Shown: positions 8,949 through 18,134 of the stretch, piece after piece
Layout of the letters: the number at the start of each line of letters is the position of its first letter
How positions within the stretch are numbered: position 1 is the first letter of the stretch
Source: a virus
Reading direction: 5' to 3' (one strand)
DNA length: 64,000 nt
Virus record (IMG/VR): IMGVR_UViG_3300035698_008781
Location: 1 to 64,000 of that record
Notes under the pieces: model-generated
Databases searched by the model: none
What the model was told of the DNA's origin: nothing
The model's input: the letters and a program-made list of their open reading frames with translations, nothing else
Position numbers and translations under genes: made by a program

Positions 8949-11306
8949 CTAACTAATAGCTTTTTTTTGTTTAGATACTGCAATTTTCTTATCTTCTTTC
9001 TCCATTTTATCTTTATGCATTTTCATACTATCACTTAATGATTTCATTTTAACCATTAGATCATCTTTATGCTTTTGATAATCAAATGACATATCTTCAG
9101 AATCTACAGCCATGTTCTTATCATTAGATGTAATAATTGCTTTTTGTATATCTGTTTCAGCTTTAACATCAATTTCATAGATTTTAAGATCTCTATCAGC
9201 TTGTTTGCCTGCAGCTTCTTGTTCTATTTGAGCTTGAACGTTTTTATTTTGATCTTCAGATGCTTTTGCATTTCTTTCATTAACTTCATCTTCAGCATGT
9301 TCTATTTTTCTACGTATATCTGCTAATGATTGTGAAGTCATTATATCTATAACTGTAGCATAAGAACCACCATTTTGCAAGTAAGCTTGAGCTAATGTTT
9401 CTAAAGTATCTTTTACTTTTTTAAGATTTGTACTTGTAGAAACTACTAAACCATAATCCGCTTCATTAATTTCATTACCATCAATCTCAATTATTTGAGC
9501 AGATAATTCATCTGTAATAACTTGAAGCTTTTTCTTATTATCTTTAAGTGCAATCTTAGCTGTTTCTAAAAACATTATTAAAGCTCTTTTTTTAACATGC
9601 TCATGTTTCATATACCACCATTCAGTAATGTGTGAAGATTGAGTTACAGCTCTTTCAGCTCCACCTACAGTTTCTCTATTAGATATATTACCTTCACGTT
9701 GTCTAGATATACCTGCAATCTCACCCATCTCCATTTTAATAAACTCTAATAAGTTTATATGTTGCTGAATATAATTTCCTGTTTCTAAATCAATAGCTCT
9801 AGTATTAGCACCATTCATTTGTCCAGCAAGTTTACCTTGTGAGGCACCCATATTACCTTCTTTAAAACCATCCATAATACCTACACCTAATTTAGTAGCT
9901 TGAGCTAACCATTTTTCAGGTTCCCAACCATCAGGTATTAAAGATATATCAAGTAATAATATTTTACCTAAATTTTTAGCAATAGCTTTATTTACTCTAT
10001 CCCAAATTACATCATATAAGTATTGATAATTTTTCATTTTATCAACTAATGAAACAGCTCTTCCTTGATTTGTATTATATACTTCTCCTACAATACCAGG
10101 TCCACAAACAGATGGATTACTTAATCTATTATATTGAACAGGTTTAGGTCGCATTCTAATATAAATATCTTTTGCAATTTTAGTACCTTCCCACCATTCA
10201 TTAACCCATAGTGTAGTAATTTCTTCTCCTAAATCTGGATTAGGTATATATTCTTCAGAAACATATTTAAAGTCTTTTTCACCATACTCATCATAAAATT
10301 TTAATTTAAAAATTTTCTTTTGAGATCTCCAATAGACTCTTAATACTCTAAGATTTCCTGATGAATCAATATAATTTGAACTAAACTGATGACCATTAAC
10401 TTCAGCAATGTTAAGATATGAATTAACCATCTCATCATGACCATCTCTTAATAATAAGTGATTTTCATCATCTACAGTATATTTACCTTCACCTGTACTA
10501 TTTGATTCAGAATATTCTAATACTCTATCTAATTCAGAACCTTTCAATTCATCATAATAATAATCAACTATTTTACCAGGTGACCAGTGATCTTCTATAA
10601 CAATTAAATCTGAGTCTTCTATTTGAGAAGAGTTACTTGATCTAACAGAATGTACTTTTAAATTATTTAATTTTTCAAATGTAGGCTCACCTGATATAAT
10701 ATCAGATTGATAAATTTCTTCAGCATTGATGAAAGCATCTTTAATACCTTCATTAAATTTAAAATCAAAATTTAATTCTTCATAATAGTGTTTCATTAAA
10801 TGATTAACCATTCTTTCACGACTATCTTGAAAATTATATTTTAAATATTTTGCAAATTTTTGAAGTTCTTTTTCAGCATCTTCTTGAGATAAACCTTGTT
10901 GTATTATTGAAATTAACTTAGACTTAATCATTTCTGATTTTTCTTCTTCTTTCCTTGATATAGCATCAGGATTACTTACAGTAAAGAACCAATCAAATGG
11001 TCTATTAATTTCTTCACCTACTAATACATCAATTTTAGGAACCATTATAGGATGATGTGGAATCTGCCTTGTAATAAAGTCAGCATCAATACCTTGTGGG
11101 TTTAATGTATTTGCTATATCTTCAGGAGATACAATACCGTTATATAAATTTAAATTTATAATTCTATTTCTTAGAGTTTGTCTAACTCTTTCGTTATTAT
11201 AAAATGAAAATTTATCAGCATGATCTACATTATCCTTTCGCCATGTTTTTGTCTTTTGTTTATAAGCTAACTTCTGACGAGGCATTTTAGATATTATTGA
11301 ACTCAT
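8949..11306 (-). CDS. Portal protein
   Basis: A 785-residue protein in the crAss-like portal size range, lying between the large terminase and the scaffold-like gene. The N-terminal half includes GEEINRPFDWFF near residue 95 and a WVNEWWEGTKIAKDIYIR segment. The central SNRETVGGAERAVTQSSHITEWWY stretch is typical of phage portals, and the C-terminal 120 residues are a charged coiled coil (VKMKSLSDSMKMHKDK). It would form the dodecameric DNA gate at the capsid vertex. Confidence 0.85.
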   Translation of the reverse strand: MSSIISKMPRQKLAYKQKTKTWRKDNVDHADKFSFYNNERVRQTLRNRIINLNLYNGIVSPEDIANTLNPQGIDADFITRQIPHHPIMVPKIDVLVGEEINRPFDWFFTVSNPDAISRKEEEKSEMIKSKLISIIQQGLSQEDAEKELQKFAKYLKYNFQDSRERMVNHLMKHYYEELNFDFKFNEGIKDAFINAEEIYQSDIISGEPTFEKLNNLKVHSVRSSNSSQIEDSDLIVIEDHWSPGKIVDYYYDELKGSELDRVLEYSESNSTGEGKYTVDDENHLLLRDGHDEMVNSYLNIAEVNGHQFSSNYIDSSGNLRVLRVYWRSQKKIFKLKFYDEYGEKDFKYVSEEYIPNPDLGEEITTLWVNEWWEGTKIAKDIYIRMRPKPVQYNRLSNPSVCGPGIVGEVYNTNQGRAVSLVDKMKNYQYLYDVIWDRVNKAIAKNLGKILLLDISLIPDGWEPEKWLAQATKLGVGIMDGFKEGNMGASQGKLAGQMNGANTRAIDLETGNYIQQHINLLEFIKMEMGEIAGISRQREGNISNRETVGGAERAVTQSSHITEWWYMKHEHVKKRALIMFLETAKIALKDNKKKLQVITDELSAQIIEIDGNEINEADYGLVVSTSTNLKKVKDTLETLAQAYLQNGGSYATVIDIMTSQSLADIRRKIEHAEDEVNERNAKASEDQNKNVQAQIEQEAAGKQADRDLKIYEIDVKAETDIQKAIITSNDKNMAVDSEDMSFDYQKHKDDLMVKMKSLSDSMKMHKDKMEKEDKKIAVSKQKKAIS

Positions 11307-11387
11307 TGATTATATTTTTTATTAATTTACAAATATAACAAAATTATATTGTATATTTTTAATTATTTAGCGATTTAAAATAGCTAA

Positions 11388-13649
11388 CTAATCAAACATA
11401 CTTTTATACATATCATTATTATTACTTGTTTTATTACCATAAACTCCTTCAAAAAATTTACTATTTGACCATGAGTTTTTAGTTTTAGTTTCTAGTTTCT
11501 TTAAAGATTGTCTTTGTCTTAACTTATCTTCTCTTAAAATAAAAAGCATATTTGCTGCTGATACCCTATCAAAGTTACCATCATGATTCCATACAATACA
11601 TTCTTCTAAATAACCTAATGATCTAATTGTATGTAAGTTAAGTTTATTACTTTCCTCTTCTTGAGTATAAGCTTCTGTTAACATCCAACTTACTTGTAGT
11701 TGTCTACCCCAAGCATTAATAGGTTTTGTAGATCTAGTACCTTTAGGGTTAGTTAATGATGGTTTAAGCATATCCATATCTTTTAGTATTTCTGGAGTAT
11801 CTGCTAAATAACTTAATGCATTTTTATGTTTAAAGTAAGTATGAATACCTTTAAGGTTATTTTCATAGTTAGCCTGTGCGTTATAAAAAATACATAATTT
11901 AAGAGCAACTTCATAACATTGTTCTGCTTTTGGATATCTACCAGTATATTCTGCTACAATTCTATCTGTAAGTAAATCCATTACTAATATACTAAATAAT
12001 GATTGCCCATCATCAGCATCAATAGGGTCAATACCAGCAATATATCTACCAGTTTGTATTTTACCATCTGCACCTCTTTTAGGTAATTCAAATATTTCAA
12101 CAGCACCTATTCTACTTAACTTACCTACTTCATTAGTTCTAATAGGTTTTAAATCAGCATTAGGTACCCATTTAATTCCTTCTACTGCATCATATATTAA
12201 TTCACCTACATAATGCTGAGAAAGAAATCTTTGCTCTTCAGGTTTAATTGAATTTAAATAATCCGCTAGATCTCCTACAGGAAATATAGTACCTTCAACT
12301 CTCATTATGGCTTCTTGAGGTGTAATAGGTTTCTCTGCTCTGGCTTGTGTTAAAGCAGCTATATCAAATGAATTTTTAGCAATTAAATGTCTATTTTCTA
12401 TAACTTCAATTAATGCTTTAATAACATCAGGTTCACCTGTAACTTCATCATAACATCTGTGTCTATTCATATAAGCTCCCCAAAAGAAACCACACTTAAC
12501 AGAGTTTTGTACATTTTTATCATATACATTATTTACACCATAGATATTATAACCTTCTGGTTTATAGAATAATTTTCTAGAACCTTCAAAAGAAGCACCT
12601 TCAGTACCACCTGTTCCTCCTGCCAACATAAATCCAAAAGATGAACTTCCTGATTCTACTGCTTCTCTATTTATACCCCATGCTGTTTCTAAATCTGGAA
12701 ATAAACCATCTTCTTCATATTGTATAAATGGTCCACGAATACCCCTTGCTTTCTCAGGATTATCTTTTAATGATATACCTGTAACAGAAGTTTGTTTACC
12801 TTTCATTGTACCATACTTATCCATATAACCTAACTTAATTTCCATAGCAGCAATTGAGTTTTTATATCTAATTTTAGGTAAAGGTGTATGTGTAGCAATC
12901 CAATCTAAGTTTTCTACCACTTTACCAAAAACACCTTTATCTCCTGATAAAAAAGTTTTTTCAGAAGCTAAATGAAAGTTAATCATACGTGCACCTGTAT
13001 AAATATACATATTACAAGGTGATATTGCTGCGGCTTTAAATGACCAACCACACCCCCTCATTTTTAGTAACTTACCATGTTGACCTGCTTGTCTTAATTT
13101 ATCTATATAATGAAAAAATAAATAATCTCCTAACCAAGGTTTTGGAAATTGTCTAACACTTTTTGCTTTTTGACGTTTTTTATTTTTACTTTTCTCATCT
13201 TCTTCAACTAACCAAATAGGAGCGTAATTCCAATAGTAATATAAATAACCTGGTATCCATTCACCATCAGATGGTCTAATAACACCTTCTTCCCATTTAC
13301 GCAACTCTTCTTTCCAAAATAATGCATACTCGGATTTAGGATTAGGATTAGGTGGTATATCTGTATACTTACCATACTTATCAAAAAAGATGGCTCTTTC
13401 TCTAAAATAATCCATATCCTCTAATATATGAGGTTTTGTTATATCTACTATAATTCTATCATCATAATAAAATTTATTTTCATCATCATCATCTAATGAT
13501 GTATATCGTAGCATATCTTTAGCGTAACCTCTTACTTTTTCTGAAGAAATTAAGTGCTTTATGAAAGGTATTGTTTCTATGTATTCAATCAACTCATCTT
13601 TGACTTTACTATTAATATTATCAGGAATTTGTGATTGATAACTATTCAT
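11388..13649 (-). CDS. terL: Terminase large subunit
   Basis: A 753-residue packaging motor. The P-loop reads R-G-C-G-W-S-F-K, without the usual GK[ST], a form I associate with TerL of crAss-like and related phages. The Walker B-like stretch is FIQYEEDG. The RNase H-type nuclease has GIDPIDADDG, NYENNLKG and DRVSAANM supplying acidic residues. I chose the ATG at 13649, which starts one base after the upstream stop. A 15-residue longer reading from 13694 would overlap the upstream gene by 44 bases and is less likely. Confidence 0.9.
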   Translation of the reverse strand: MNSYQSQIPDNINSKVKDELIEYIETIPFIKHLISSEKVRGYAKDMLRYTSLDDDDENKFYYDDRIIVDITKPHILEDMDYFRERAIFFDKYGKYTDIPPNPNPKSEYALFWKEELRKWEEGVIRPSDGEWIPGYLYYYWNYAPIWLVEEDEKSKNKKRQKAKSVRQFPKPWLGDYLFFHYIDKLRQAGQHGKLLKMRGCGWSFKAAAISPCNMYIYTGARMINFHLASEKTFLSGDKGVFGKVVENLDWIATHTPLPKIRYKNSIAAMEIKLGYMDKYGTMKGKQTSVTGISLKDNPEKARGIRGPFIQYEEDGLFPDLETAWGINREAVESGSSSFGFMLAGGTGGTEGASFEGSRKLFYKPEGYNIYGVNNVYDKNVQNSVKCGFFWGAYMNRHRCYDEVTGEPDVIKALIEVIENRHLIAKNSFDIAALTQARAEKPITPQEAIMRVEGTIFPVGDLADYLNSIKPEEQRFLSQHYVGELIYDAVEGIKWVPNADLKPIRTNEVGKLSRIGAVEIFELPKRGADGKIQTGRYIAGIDPIDADDGQSLFSILVMDLLTDRIVAEYTGRYPKAEQCYEVALKLCIFYNAQANYENNLKGIHTYFKHKNALSYLADTPEILKDMDMLKPSLTNPKGTRSTKPINAWGRQLQVSWMLTEAYTQEEESNKLNLHTIRSLGYLEECIVWNHDGNFDRVSAANMLFILREDKLRQRQSLKKLETKTKNSWSNSKFFEGVYGNKTSNNNDMYKSMFD

Positions 13650-13650
13650 T

Positions 13651-14193
13651 TTATAAAAATCCATCTTCAAACATTGCTTTATCTTGTGAACCAACTTTAT
13701 CTGATTTTTCAGATACTTCTTTTAATACTGTTTGTTCTAATTGCTGAAGTGACTTTACAATAGCTGGCATTTTACTTAAACCACTTGCAATTTGATCTAT
13801 TTCTTTTAATGTAAGTTCATCATCACCTACTAATTTTTTCATCTTATCAGAAACTGTATTTGCTATAAATAAACTATTAGCTAATATAGAAGAAGAAACT
13901 GTCTTACTTCTTTCTTTATAAAATTCCATAGCTTCAGTTACTAACTTACTTTTTTTCCAATCTTTAGGTAGTTTTAAATCCTTTTTTAGCTCAATCTCTT
14001 TTTCATCAACATTTGTTATATAATTATAATCTGATTTTACATCACAAGAAAACCATATAAAAGCTAGTTCTTTTATAGCTAAATCTTTAACTTTAGTTTT
14101 ATCGTTTTTAATTATATTATTAAATGGTTCTAATAAATAAGCTTCTTCCTTAATAACTATATCATAGTTACTGTTTAATTCAAATAGTTTCAT
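13651..14193 (-). CDS. Hypothetical protein upstream of terL, possible small terminase
   Basis: A 180-residue, mostly helical, charged protein ending one base before terL. Helical segments such as SKLVTEAMEFYKERSKTVSS and LKEIDQIASGLSKMPAIVKS, together with position, would suit a small terminase subunit. No helix-turn-helix is convincing, so that remains inference. Its start overlaps the upstream gene by 4 bases. Confidence 0.6.
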   Translation of the reverse strand: MKLFELNSNYDIVIKEEAYLLEPFNNIIKNDKTKVKDLAIKELAFIWFSCDVKSDYNYITNVDEKEIELKKDLKLPKDWKKSKLVTEAMEFYKERSKTVSSSILANSLFIANTVSDKMKKLVGDDELTLKEIDQIASGLSKMPAIVKSLQQLEQTVLKEVSEKSDKVGSQDKAMFEDGFL

Positions 14194-14441
14194 TTAAATC
14201 CTATATTTTTATTATTAGTTTCTCTAATTTGTGTAACCCAATCTTTCCAATTCCCTTTAACTCTATGTTGTTTTCCGTATATATCAGTTAACATAGTTAT
14301 ATTTTTGTATAAAGCCCCATAGTCGTTAAACAAGGGGCTAATTTCATGTATACTTTGCTTAGGAATGTCAGTGGGTAACACCATGTTCTCTATAAGATCA
14401 CCATCTTCTGTTTCAAAATTTACATATTTATATACTATCAT
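14190..14441 (-). CDS. Small hypothetical protein
   Basis: An 83-residue protein with no recognised motif. It contains YKYVNFETEDGDLIENMVLPTD at the N-terminus and ends KDWVTQIRETNNKNIGFK. It overlaps the next gene by 4 bases and follows the GroES-like gene with a 5-base gap, so it is part of the same late transcript. Confidence 0.6.
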   Translation of the reverse strand: MIVYKYVNFETEDGDLIENMVLPTDIPKQSIHEISPLFNDYGALYKNITMLTDIYGKQHRVKGNWKDWVTQIRETNNKNIGFK

Positions 14442-14446
14442 TAATT

Positions 14447-14986
14447 TTACATTTTAATCATTCCTGAACCAGTTGCTGTTTTTAACAATATACCTGTATC
14501 ATTAGCTTTAACGTCTTTAAACATTTCAGCTTTTTTACTTTCAATATTTTTAACACTATTATTAATTTCTTCCTGTTCTAATGTAAATTCAAGTAATGAC
14601 TTATATGACTTAACTGTTTCTGGTAAAGAATTATAATCTGGAATAATACCTTCAATCTCTCTAGAATTAATTTTAATATAAACATCTTCATATCCTGGTA
14701 CAGAAAAGAAAGGTATTACAATTTCTTCTTTTAACATATCATGTCCTCCAATACCAGCTTTAATTTGAGATTTAATTTTAACAGTTTGAATAAAGTTATT
14801 CATATTCATCATAACCCAATCGCCTACTTCAATACCTTGAACATCAGGACCTATAACCATTACTTGCTGTATTTCTTTAATCTCAGGTGCTTGTTTACCT
14901 ACATAAATTGCACTTTTTTCTTTCTTTACTAAATTACTTGTTACTAAAATATAACTTCCTCTTGGTATAAAATTTACTTTACTCAT
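14447..14986 (-). CDS. GroES-like co-chaperonin
   Basis: A 179-residue protein with the chaperonin-10 pattern: FIPRGSYILVTSNLVKKEK at the start, IYVGKQAPEIKEIQQVMVIGPDVQGIEVGDWVMMN (the VxxVGPxVxxVKxGDxV motif of GroES), then a beta segment. Phage GroES analogues such as T4 gp31 replace the host cap to fold the capsid protein. The gene lies in the late operon next to terminase and PhoH-like genes. The C-terminal 70 residues (EIEGIIPDYNSLPE onward) are an extension not found in short GroES. Confidence 0.7.
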   Translation of the reverse strand: MSKVNFIPRGSYILVTSNLVKKEKSAIYVGKQAPEIKEIQQVMVIGPDVQGIEVGDWVMMNMNNFIQTVKIKSQIKAGIGGHDMLKEEIVIPFFSVPGYEDVYIKINSREIEGIIPDYNSLPETVKSYKSLLEFTLEQEEINNSVKNIESKKAEMFKDVKANDTGILLKTATGSGMIKM

Positions 14987-15266
14987 CTTCTTTATTATTT
15001 AATCTATTTAATTTATTTTGTGTTAATCTTTTTAATTTTTGTACTTTATTCCATGTGGTAAAAAACTTACCAATATACTTGAAATAAAATGTTGTTTTTA
15101 ATGCATCAAATTCTTCTTTAGTTTCTATAGTCTTTAAAGGTAGTTCGCTAACTATTTTTCTATAAAATTTAAACTGACTATTAAACATATCCTCTACTAT
15201 ACTTTCAGGAAGATTATATTTACGTGCTACTTCTTTAATTTTATATTTAAATTTTATATTAACCAT
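14979..15266 (-). CDS. Small hypothetical basic protein
   Basis: A 95-residue Lys-rich helical protein (KYKIKEVARKYNLPESIVEDMFNS at the N-terminus). The segment KEVARKYNLPESIVEDM resembles a helix-turn-helix-type recognition pattern seen in phage late-gene proteins, but the rest is unremarkable. It overlaps the neighbouring genes by 8 bases on both sides, which supports translational coupling. Confidence 0.6.
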   Translation of the reverse strand: MVNIKFKYKIKEVARKYNLPESIVEDMFNSQFKFYRKIVSELPLKTIETKEEFDALKTTFYFKYIGKFFTTWNKVQKLKRLTQNKLNRLNNKEDE

Positions 15267-15645
15267 TTATTTCAAATTTATATATTAATGAAAAATTATT
15301 TGAATTTTCTAAATCAAATACTGGTACAAATGATTTATTTACTTTATTACCTATAATTACTTTTTCTTTTCTTAACTTATATAATAAGTTATTAAATATC
15401 TGATCTGATTTAATATTCATTTTATCTTTGATTTTAGATTTTGTATCATAATCAAAAGTTAATTTCCAAGCTAAATTATCATCTGATATTTCTTTTTTAA
15501 ATTTAAAATAATTATATAATAACAATGCTACAAGTTCTAATTTTTGATTAGTTAACTTATGTAGTGGTTTAGTTAATACTAACCAATGTTTGAAAAAGTT
15601 TTTTTCATTTGTTTTAATTAATGCTTGTTTTGTGTTCATAGCCAT
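15259..15645 (-). CDS. Hypothetical protein with helical DNA-binding-like region
   Basis: A 128-residue protein: TNQKLELVALLLYNYFKFK near residue 33 and IFNNLLYKLRKEKVIIGNKVNKSFVPVFD near the C-terminus. The latter resembles a winged-helix arrangement (helix, then KLRKEKVI and a beta turn). Such small proteins accompany terminase genes in some Bacteroidota phages. Function unassigned. It overlaps the zinc-ribbon gene upstream by 10 bases. Confidence 0.6.
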   Translation of the reverse strand: MAMNTKQALIKTNEKNFFKHWLVLTKPLHKLTNQKLELVALLLYNYFKFKKEISDDNLAWKLTFDYDTKSKIKDKMNIKSDQIFNNLLYKLRKEKVIIGNKVNKSFVPVFDLENSNNFSLIYKFEING

Positions 15646-15938
15646 CTATTAGGATATTTGTTTAAATAATGGAATATTGTTTTATGAACTTCCACTTCAT
15701 TTATACTGTTTTTACATAAAGGACATATATCATTTCCTTCTTCATCAATTACTAATGCTAAATTTTGACAATGTATGCATGATATAACAGGTTCACTATC
15801 ATAATCAGTATCATCATCTATTTTATTTTTAATAATATCTATAATTTCAGTATCAATAATTGGAAAAGGACTTAAATTATTTATTTTTTTAAAATAATTA
15901 TATAATCTTTCCATTTCATTTTTTTTTATTTTACTCAT
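15636..15938 (-). CDS. Zinc-ribbon protein
   Basis: A 100-residue protein with a clear treble-cysteine ribbon: CIHCQNLALVIDEEGNDICPLC, that is CxxC, 16 residues, CxxC, near residues 54-75. The rest is helical and charged. The zinc ribbon suggests nucleic-acid or protein binding, such as a late transcription or packaging factor. The gene lies in the tightly overlapping series of small late genes and overlaps both neighbours. Confidence 0.65.
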   Translation of the reverse strand: MSKIKKNEMERLYNYFKKINNLSPFPIIDTEIIDIIKNKIDDDTDYDSEPVISCIHCQNLALVIDEEGNDICPLCKNSINEVEVHKTIFHYLNKYPNRWL

Positions 15939-16113
15939 TGTATACTTTTATTTCTAAGAGCCATTCACTATCTATATACTCTTGCTTAATATATAATTTA
16001 TATTTTAAACGTTTAAGTAGTTTAGATAATGATATGACAATTTCATTTCTTTTATTTCTTAATTGATCTTCAGTTGTAAACTTATTTACGTACTGTACTA
16101 TTCCATTCATCAT
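15931..16113 (-). CDS. Small hypothetical protein
   Basis: A 60-residue basic protein (SLSKLLKRLKYKLYIKQEY) with an 8-base overlap into the downstream zinc-ribbon gene and a 20-base gap from the PhoH-like gene. The tight packing and correct frame support a real gene. No family recognised. Confidence 0.5.
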   Translation of the reverse strand: MMNGIVQYVNKFTTEDQLRNKRNEIVISLSKLLKRLKYKLYIKQEYIDSEWLLEIKVYNE

Positions 16114-16133
16114 TCCAATATATAAATTCTTCG

Positions 16134-16802
16134 TTATTTTTCATTTTCTAAATAATTAATTATTTTAGTTAATACTGGATTTCTATGATTAGCTACTAAT
16201 GTTTTAAAACCTACTAATCCTGAATCCTCTAATCTTAATGCTGCACTAATACAACTGTTTTTTCCAAGTAATCTTGATATTTGTTGTTTAGAACCACAAA
16301 AAATCATTTTACTACCTTCACCTAATCTAGTTAATATAGTTCTGAAATCTTCATAATCCATATCTTGGAATTCATCTACAATAACAACTGACTTCATAAA
16401 TGTAACACCTTTAGCTACTTCAATTGGCATAATTTTAATTAAACCTTCCTTAACCATTTTATCAGTAGTTTCTTTACCTTGACATACTTCTAAGTTTTGA
16501 ATAATAGGGAATATATAAGGTGATAATTTATCTTCAATCTCACCAGGTAATGCTCCTAAGTTATTCTTTAACATAGGTCTTGTAATCCAAATGTTATTAA
16601 ACTGTTTTTTTCTAAATGCAGTAACTGCTGTGTGCACTGCTGCTAATGACTTACCTGAACCAAAATCCCCTAATAAAAAGTTAACATCATATTCATAAAA
16701 CATTCTAACAAAATCTTTTTGTTCTTCGTTAAGAGTAACTTGTAATTTAGGTTCACTTTTTAAACCTCTTTTGTCCATATTATCTTTCTTATATGTAGCC
16801 AT
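16134..16802 (-). CDS. PhoH-like ATPase
   Basis: A 222-residue P-loop ATPase of the PhoH family. LNEEQKDFVRMFYEYDVNFLLG is followed by the Walker A motif GDFGSGKS near residues 46-53, ITRPMLKNNLGALPGEIEDK (the conserved RP...LG.LPG..E.K signature), Walker B VVIVDEFQDM, and the sensor GSKQQISR. PhoH-like proteins are common auxiliary genes in tailed phages and are related to the ATPase half of SF1 helicases. It overlaps the downstream gene series and is probably part of the late transcript. Confidence 0.85.
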   Translation of the reverse strand: MATYKKDNMDKRGLKSEPKLQVTLNEEQKDFVRMFYEYDVNFLLGDFGSGKSLAAVHTAVTAFRKKQFNNIWITRPMLKNNLGALPGEIEDKLSPYIFPIIQNLEVCQGKETTDKMVKEGLIKIMPIEVAKGVTFMKSVVIVDEFQDMDYEDFRTILTRLGEGSKMIFCGSKQQISRLLGKNSCISAALRLEDSGLVGFKTLVANHRNPVLTKIINYLENEK

Positions 16803-17086
16803 TAAATATTATTTTTAATTTTAAATTCCTCCCATTCTTTTCTATTCGTTATATCTGGAAACCTTTCTGGATTACAACTTGTTAAATTAAATACTTTACC
16901 AGGAAAATCACATCCACATTTTATACAACAACCTTGTTTAGCACAATCATTTTTACATAAAAATAATCTATACTTAATTTGTTCTTGTTGATGTGGTGGT
17001 AAACCTACTAATTTATCTTTAATTAATCTACCGTAACCTTCAAAAAAGTTATATATATTATTCCATGTTATCTTCTTGCTCATCAA
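16802..17086 (-). CDS. Cysteine-rich small phage protein
   Basis: A 94-residue protein with a conserved-looking cysteine module: CKNDCAKQGCCIKCGCDFPGKVFNLTSC near residues 48-75. The spacing suggests a zinc-binding knuckle of the type found in small phage proteins that carry CxxCGC. The TAATG-like one-base overlap with the PhoH-like gene suggests coupled expression. Function unknown. Confidence 0.65.
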   Translation of the reverse strand: MMSKKITWNNIYNFFEGYGRLIKDKLVGLPPHQQEQIKYRLFLCKNDCAKQGCCIKCGCDFPGKVFNLTSCNPERFPDITNRKEWEEFKIKNNI

Positions 17087-17276
17087 CTTTTTTCTTTAAG
17101 TGTTCTATATAGTCTTTCATTGCAAAGTAAAATATTTCTCTTTCAGTCTGAAAAGAATTTTTACTTCTTTTAGAATTATTAAATGGTCTATTTAATTTAT
17201 TACCATATTCATCAATATTACCTTTCTTTAATTTTCTACTAATACTTTGTCCTTTATTATTTACCCCTTTACCCAT
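17058..17276 (-). CDS. Small hypothetical basic protein
   Basis: A 72-residue protein, strongly basic at the N-terminus (MGKGVNNKGQSISRKLKKGN) and acidic/coiled at the end (YIEHLKKKVDEQEDNME). It overlaps the cysteine-rich gene by 29 bases in another frame. No family recognised. Confidence 0.5.
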   Translation of the reverse strand: MGKGVNNKGQSISRKLKKGNIDEYGNKLNRPFNNSKRSKNSFQTEREIFYFAMKDYIEHLKKKVDEQEDNME

Positions 17277-17284
17277 TGTGTTTA

Positions 17285-17452
17285 TTAAAAATTAATAATT
17301 ATATTCATAAATAAGAATCCTATAATTAATCTAGCTCCTTCATAACTATCTACTACTTCATCTGTTTCAGGATCTATTTCATCATATATTCCTTGTTCAT
17401 AATGTATACCTAAAGTACACTCATCTTTGTTAAAAAATTCTATGTTTATCAT
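17285..17452 (-). CDS. Small acidic protein with C-terminal hydrophobic tail
   Basis: A 55-residue reading frame: an acidic N-terminal region (HYEQGIYDEIDPETDEVVD) and a hydrophobic end (ARLIIGFLFMNIIINF). It ends nine bases before the next gene in the same direction and is the first gene after the ncRNA terminator at 17531-17559. A promoter for the late operon should lie in the 17453-17520 stretch. A tail-anchored protein is possible. Confidence 0.5.
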   Translation of the reverse strand: MINIEFFNKDECTLGIHYEQGIYDEIDPETDEVVDSYEGARLIIGFLFMNIIINF

Positions 17453-17523
17453 ATGTTTAAATATTTATAGTACAAATATATATTAAATATTTTACAATTC
17501 CAAATATTTTGTTAATTATTTTA

Positions 17524-17559
17524 AATAAAAAAACCTGTAACTAATAAAAGCACAGGTTT
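17524..17559 (-). terminator. Terminator of the minus-strand ncRNA transcript
   Basis: Minus-strand AAACCTGT pairs with ACAGGTTT across a 13-base loop, followed immediately by a run of T. It separates the small genes and ncRNA candidate upstream (17.6-18.4 kb) from the late operon. Confidence 0.8.
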
Positions 17560-17594
17560 AGTCTTTATAATAACTATATAAGTTATATAAATTA

Positions 17595-17885
17595 TATTAA
17601 AACTTTATTATCTAATAGATATAAGAACCCCTGGTCATGTGCTGGTATTGCACCGACAGGTAAATTTTATATGACTTTCCTTTTAACAGTTCTGCTTATA
17701 ATAAGCTACCCAGAATTACTTTAAAAACCATTCCCTTATAGGTACATGTAATTCAATTAAAAGATTATAGTCATATCAGGACTACCTAGATTCAAACATT
17801 CTTATATTACCTTCATGCACCTACGCCCTTACTTGTTCAAGGTGATAGCTTTAGGTTGACATTTCATACAATAAGAATTATGTTT
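17595..17885 (-). ncRNA. Structured ncRNA candidate
   Basis: A stretch of roughly 290 bases without codons, with many complementary segments on the minus strand. CACCT (near 17842) pairs with AGGTG (17820). ATATAAGAA (17798-17806) pairs with TTCTTATAT (17619-17627) and encloses TAGTC/GACTA with a 7-base loop, GAATTAC/GTAATTC, GCTTA/TAAGC, and a two-part arm CCTG...GTGC-loop-GCAC...CAGG. It ends in the terminator at 17524-17559. GC content is higher than in surrounding intergenic DNA. I do not recognise the class; it is not a tRNA cluster. Confidence 0.6.
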
Positions 17886-17933
17886 TGCAAATATACAACA
17901 TTATTTTGTAAAAAGCAAATTTATTTACAGATG

Positions 17934-18134
17934 TTAAATAGCTAACACGTTAATAGTTTCAGATGCTAATATAACATTATCATCATAATTAGAGAATAAT
18001 AATAATCTCAATCTCTCATATTCTTCATCATTTATTATCTCAGACTTACATAATAATATTAATTTAGTTGTAGCTTCGTTTCTAATATTAAATAGTTTAG
18101 TTGGATATCTCATTTTATCAATATTACTTTTCAT
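17934..18134 (-). CDS. Small hypothetical protein
   Basis: A 66-residue protein (KMRYPTKLFNIRNEATTKL...) translationally coupled to the gene upstream by a one-base TAATG overlap. The last residues, VILASETINVLAI, loosely recall the L-A-x-x-I motif of the small-protein family described for 18134-18364. The transcript probably continues into the ncRNA candidate. Confidence 0.55.
   Translation of the reverse strand: MKSNIDKMRYPTKLFNIRNEATTKLILLCKSEIINDEEYERLRLLLFSNYDDNVILASETINVLAI

Noticed and set aside
17595-17885. RNase P RNA or a tRNA cluster
   Set aside because: GGAAAGTC resembles part of an RNase P motif but the other conserved regions are missing, and no cloverleaf with a T-loop could be drawn.
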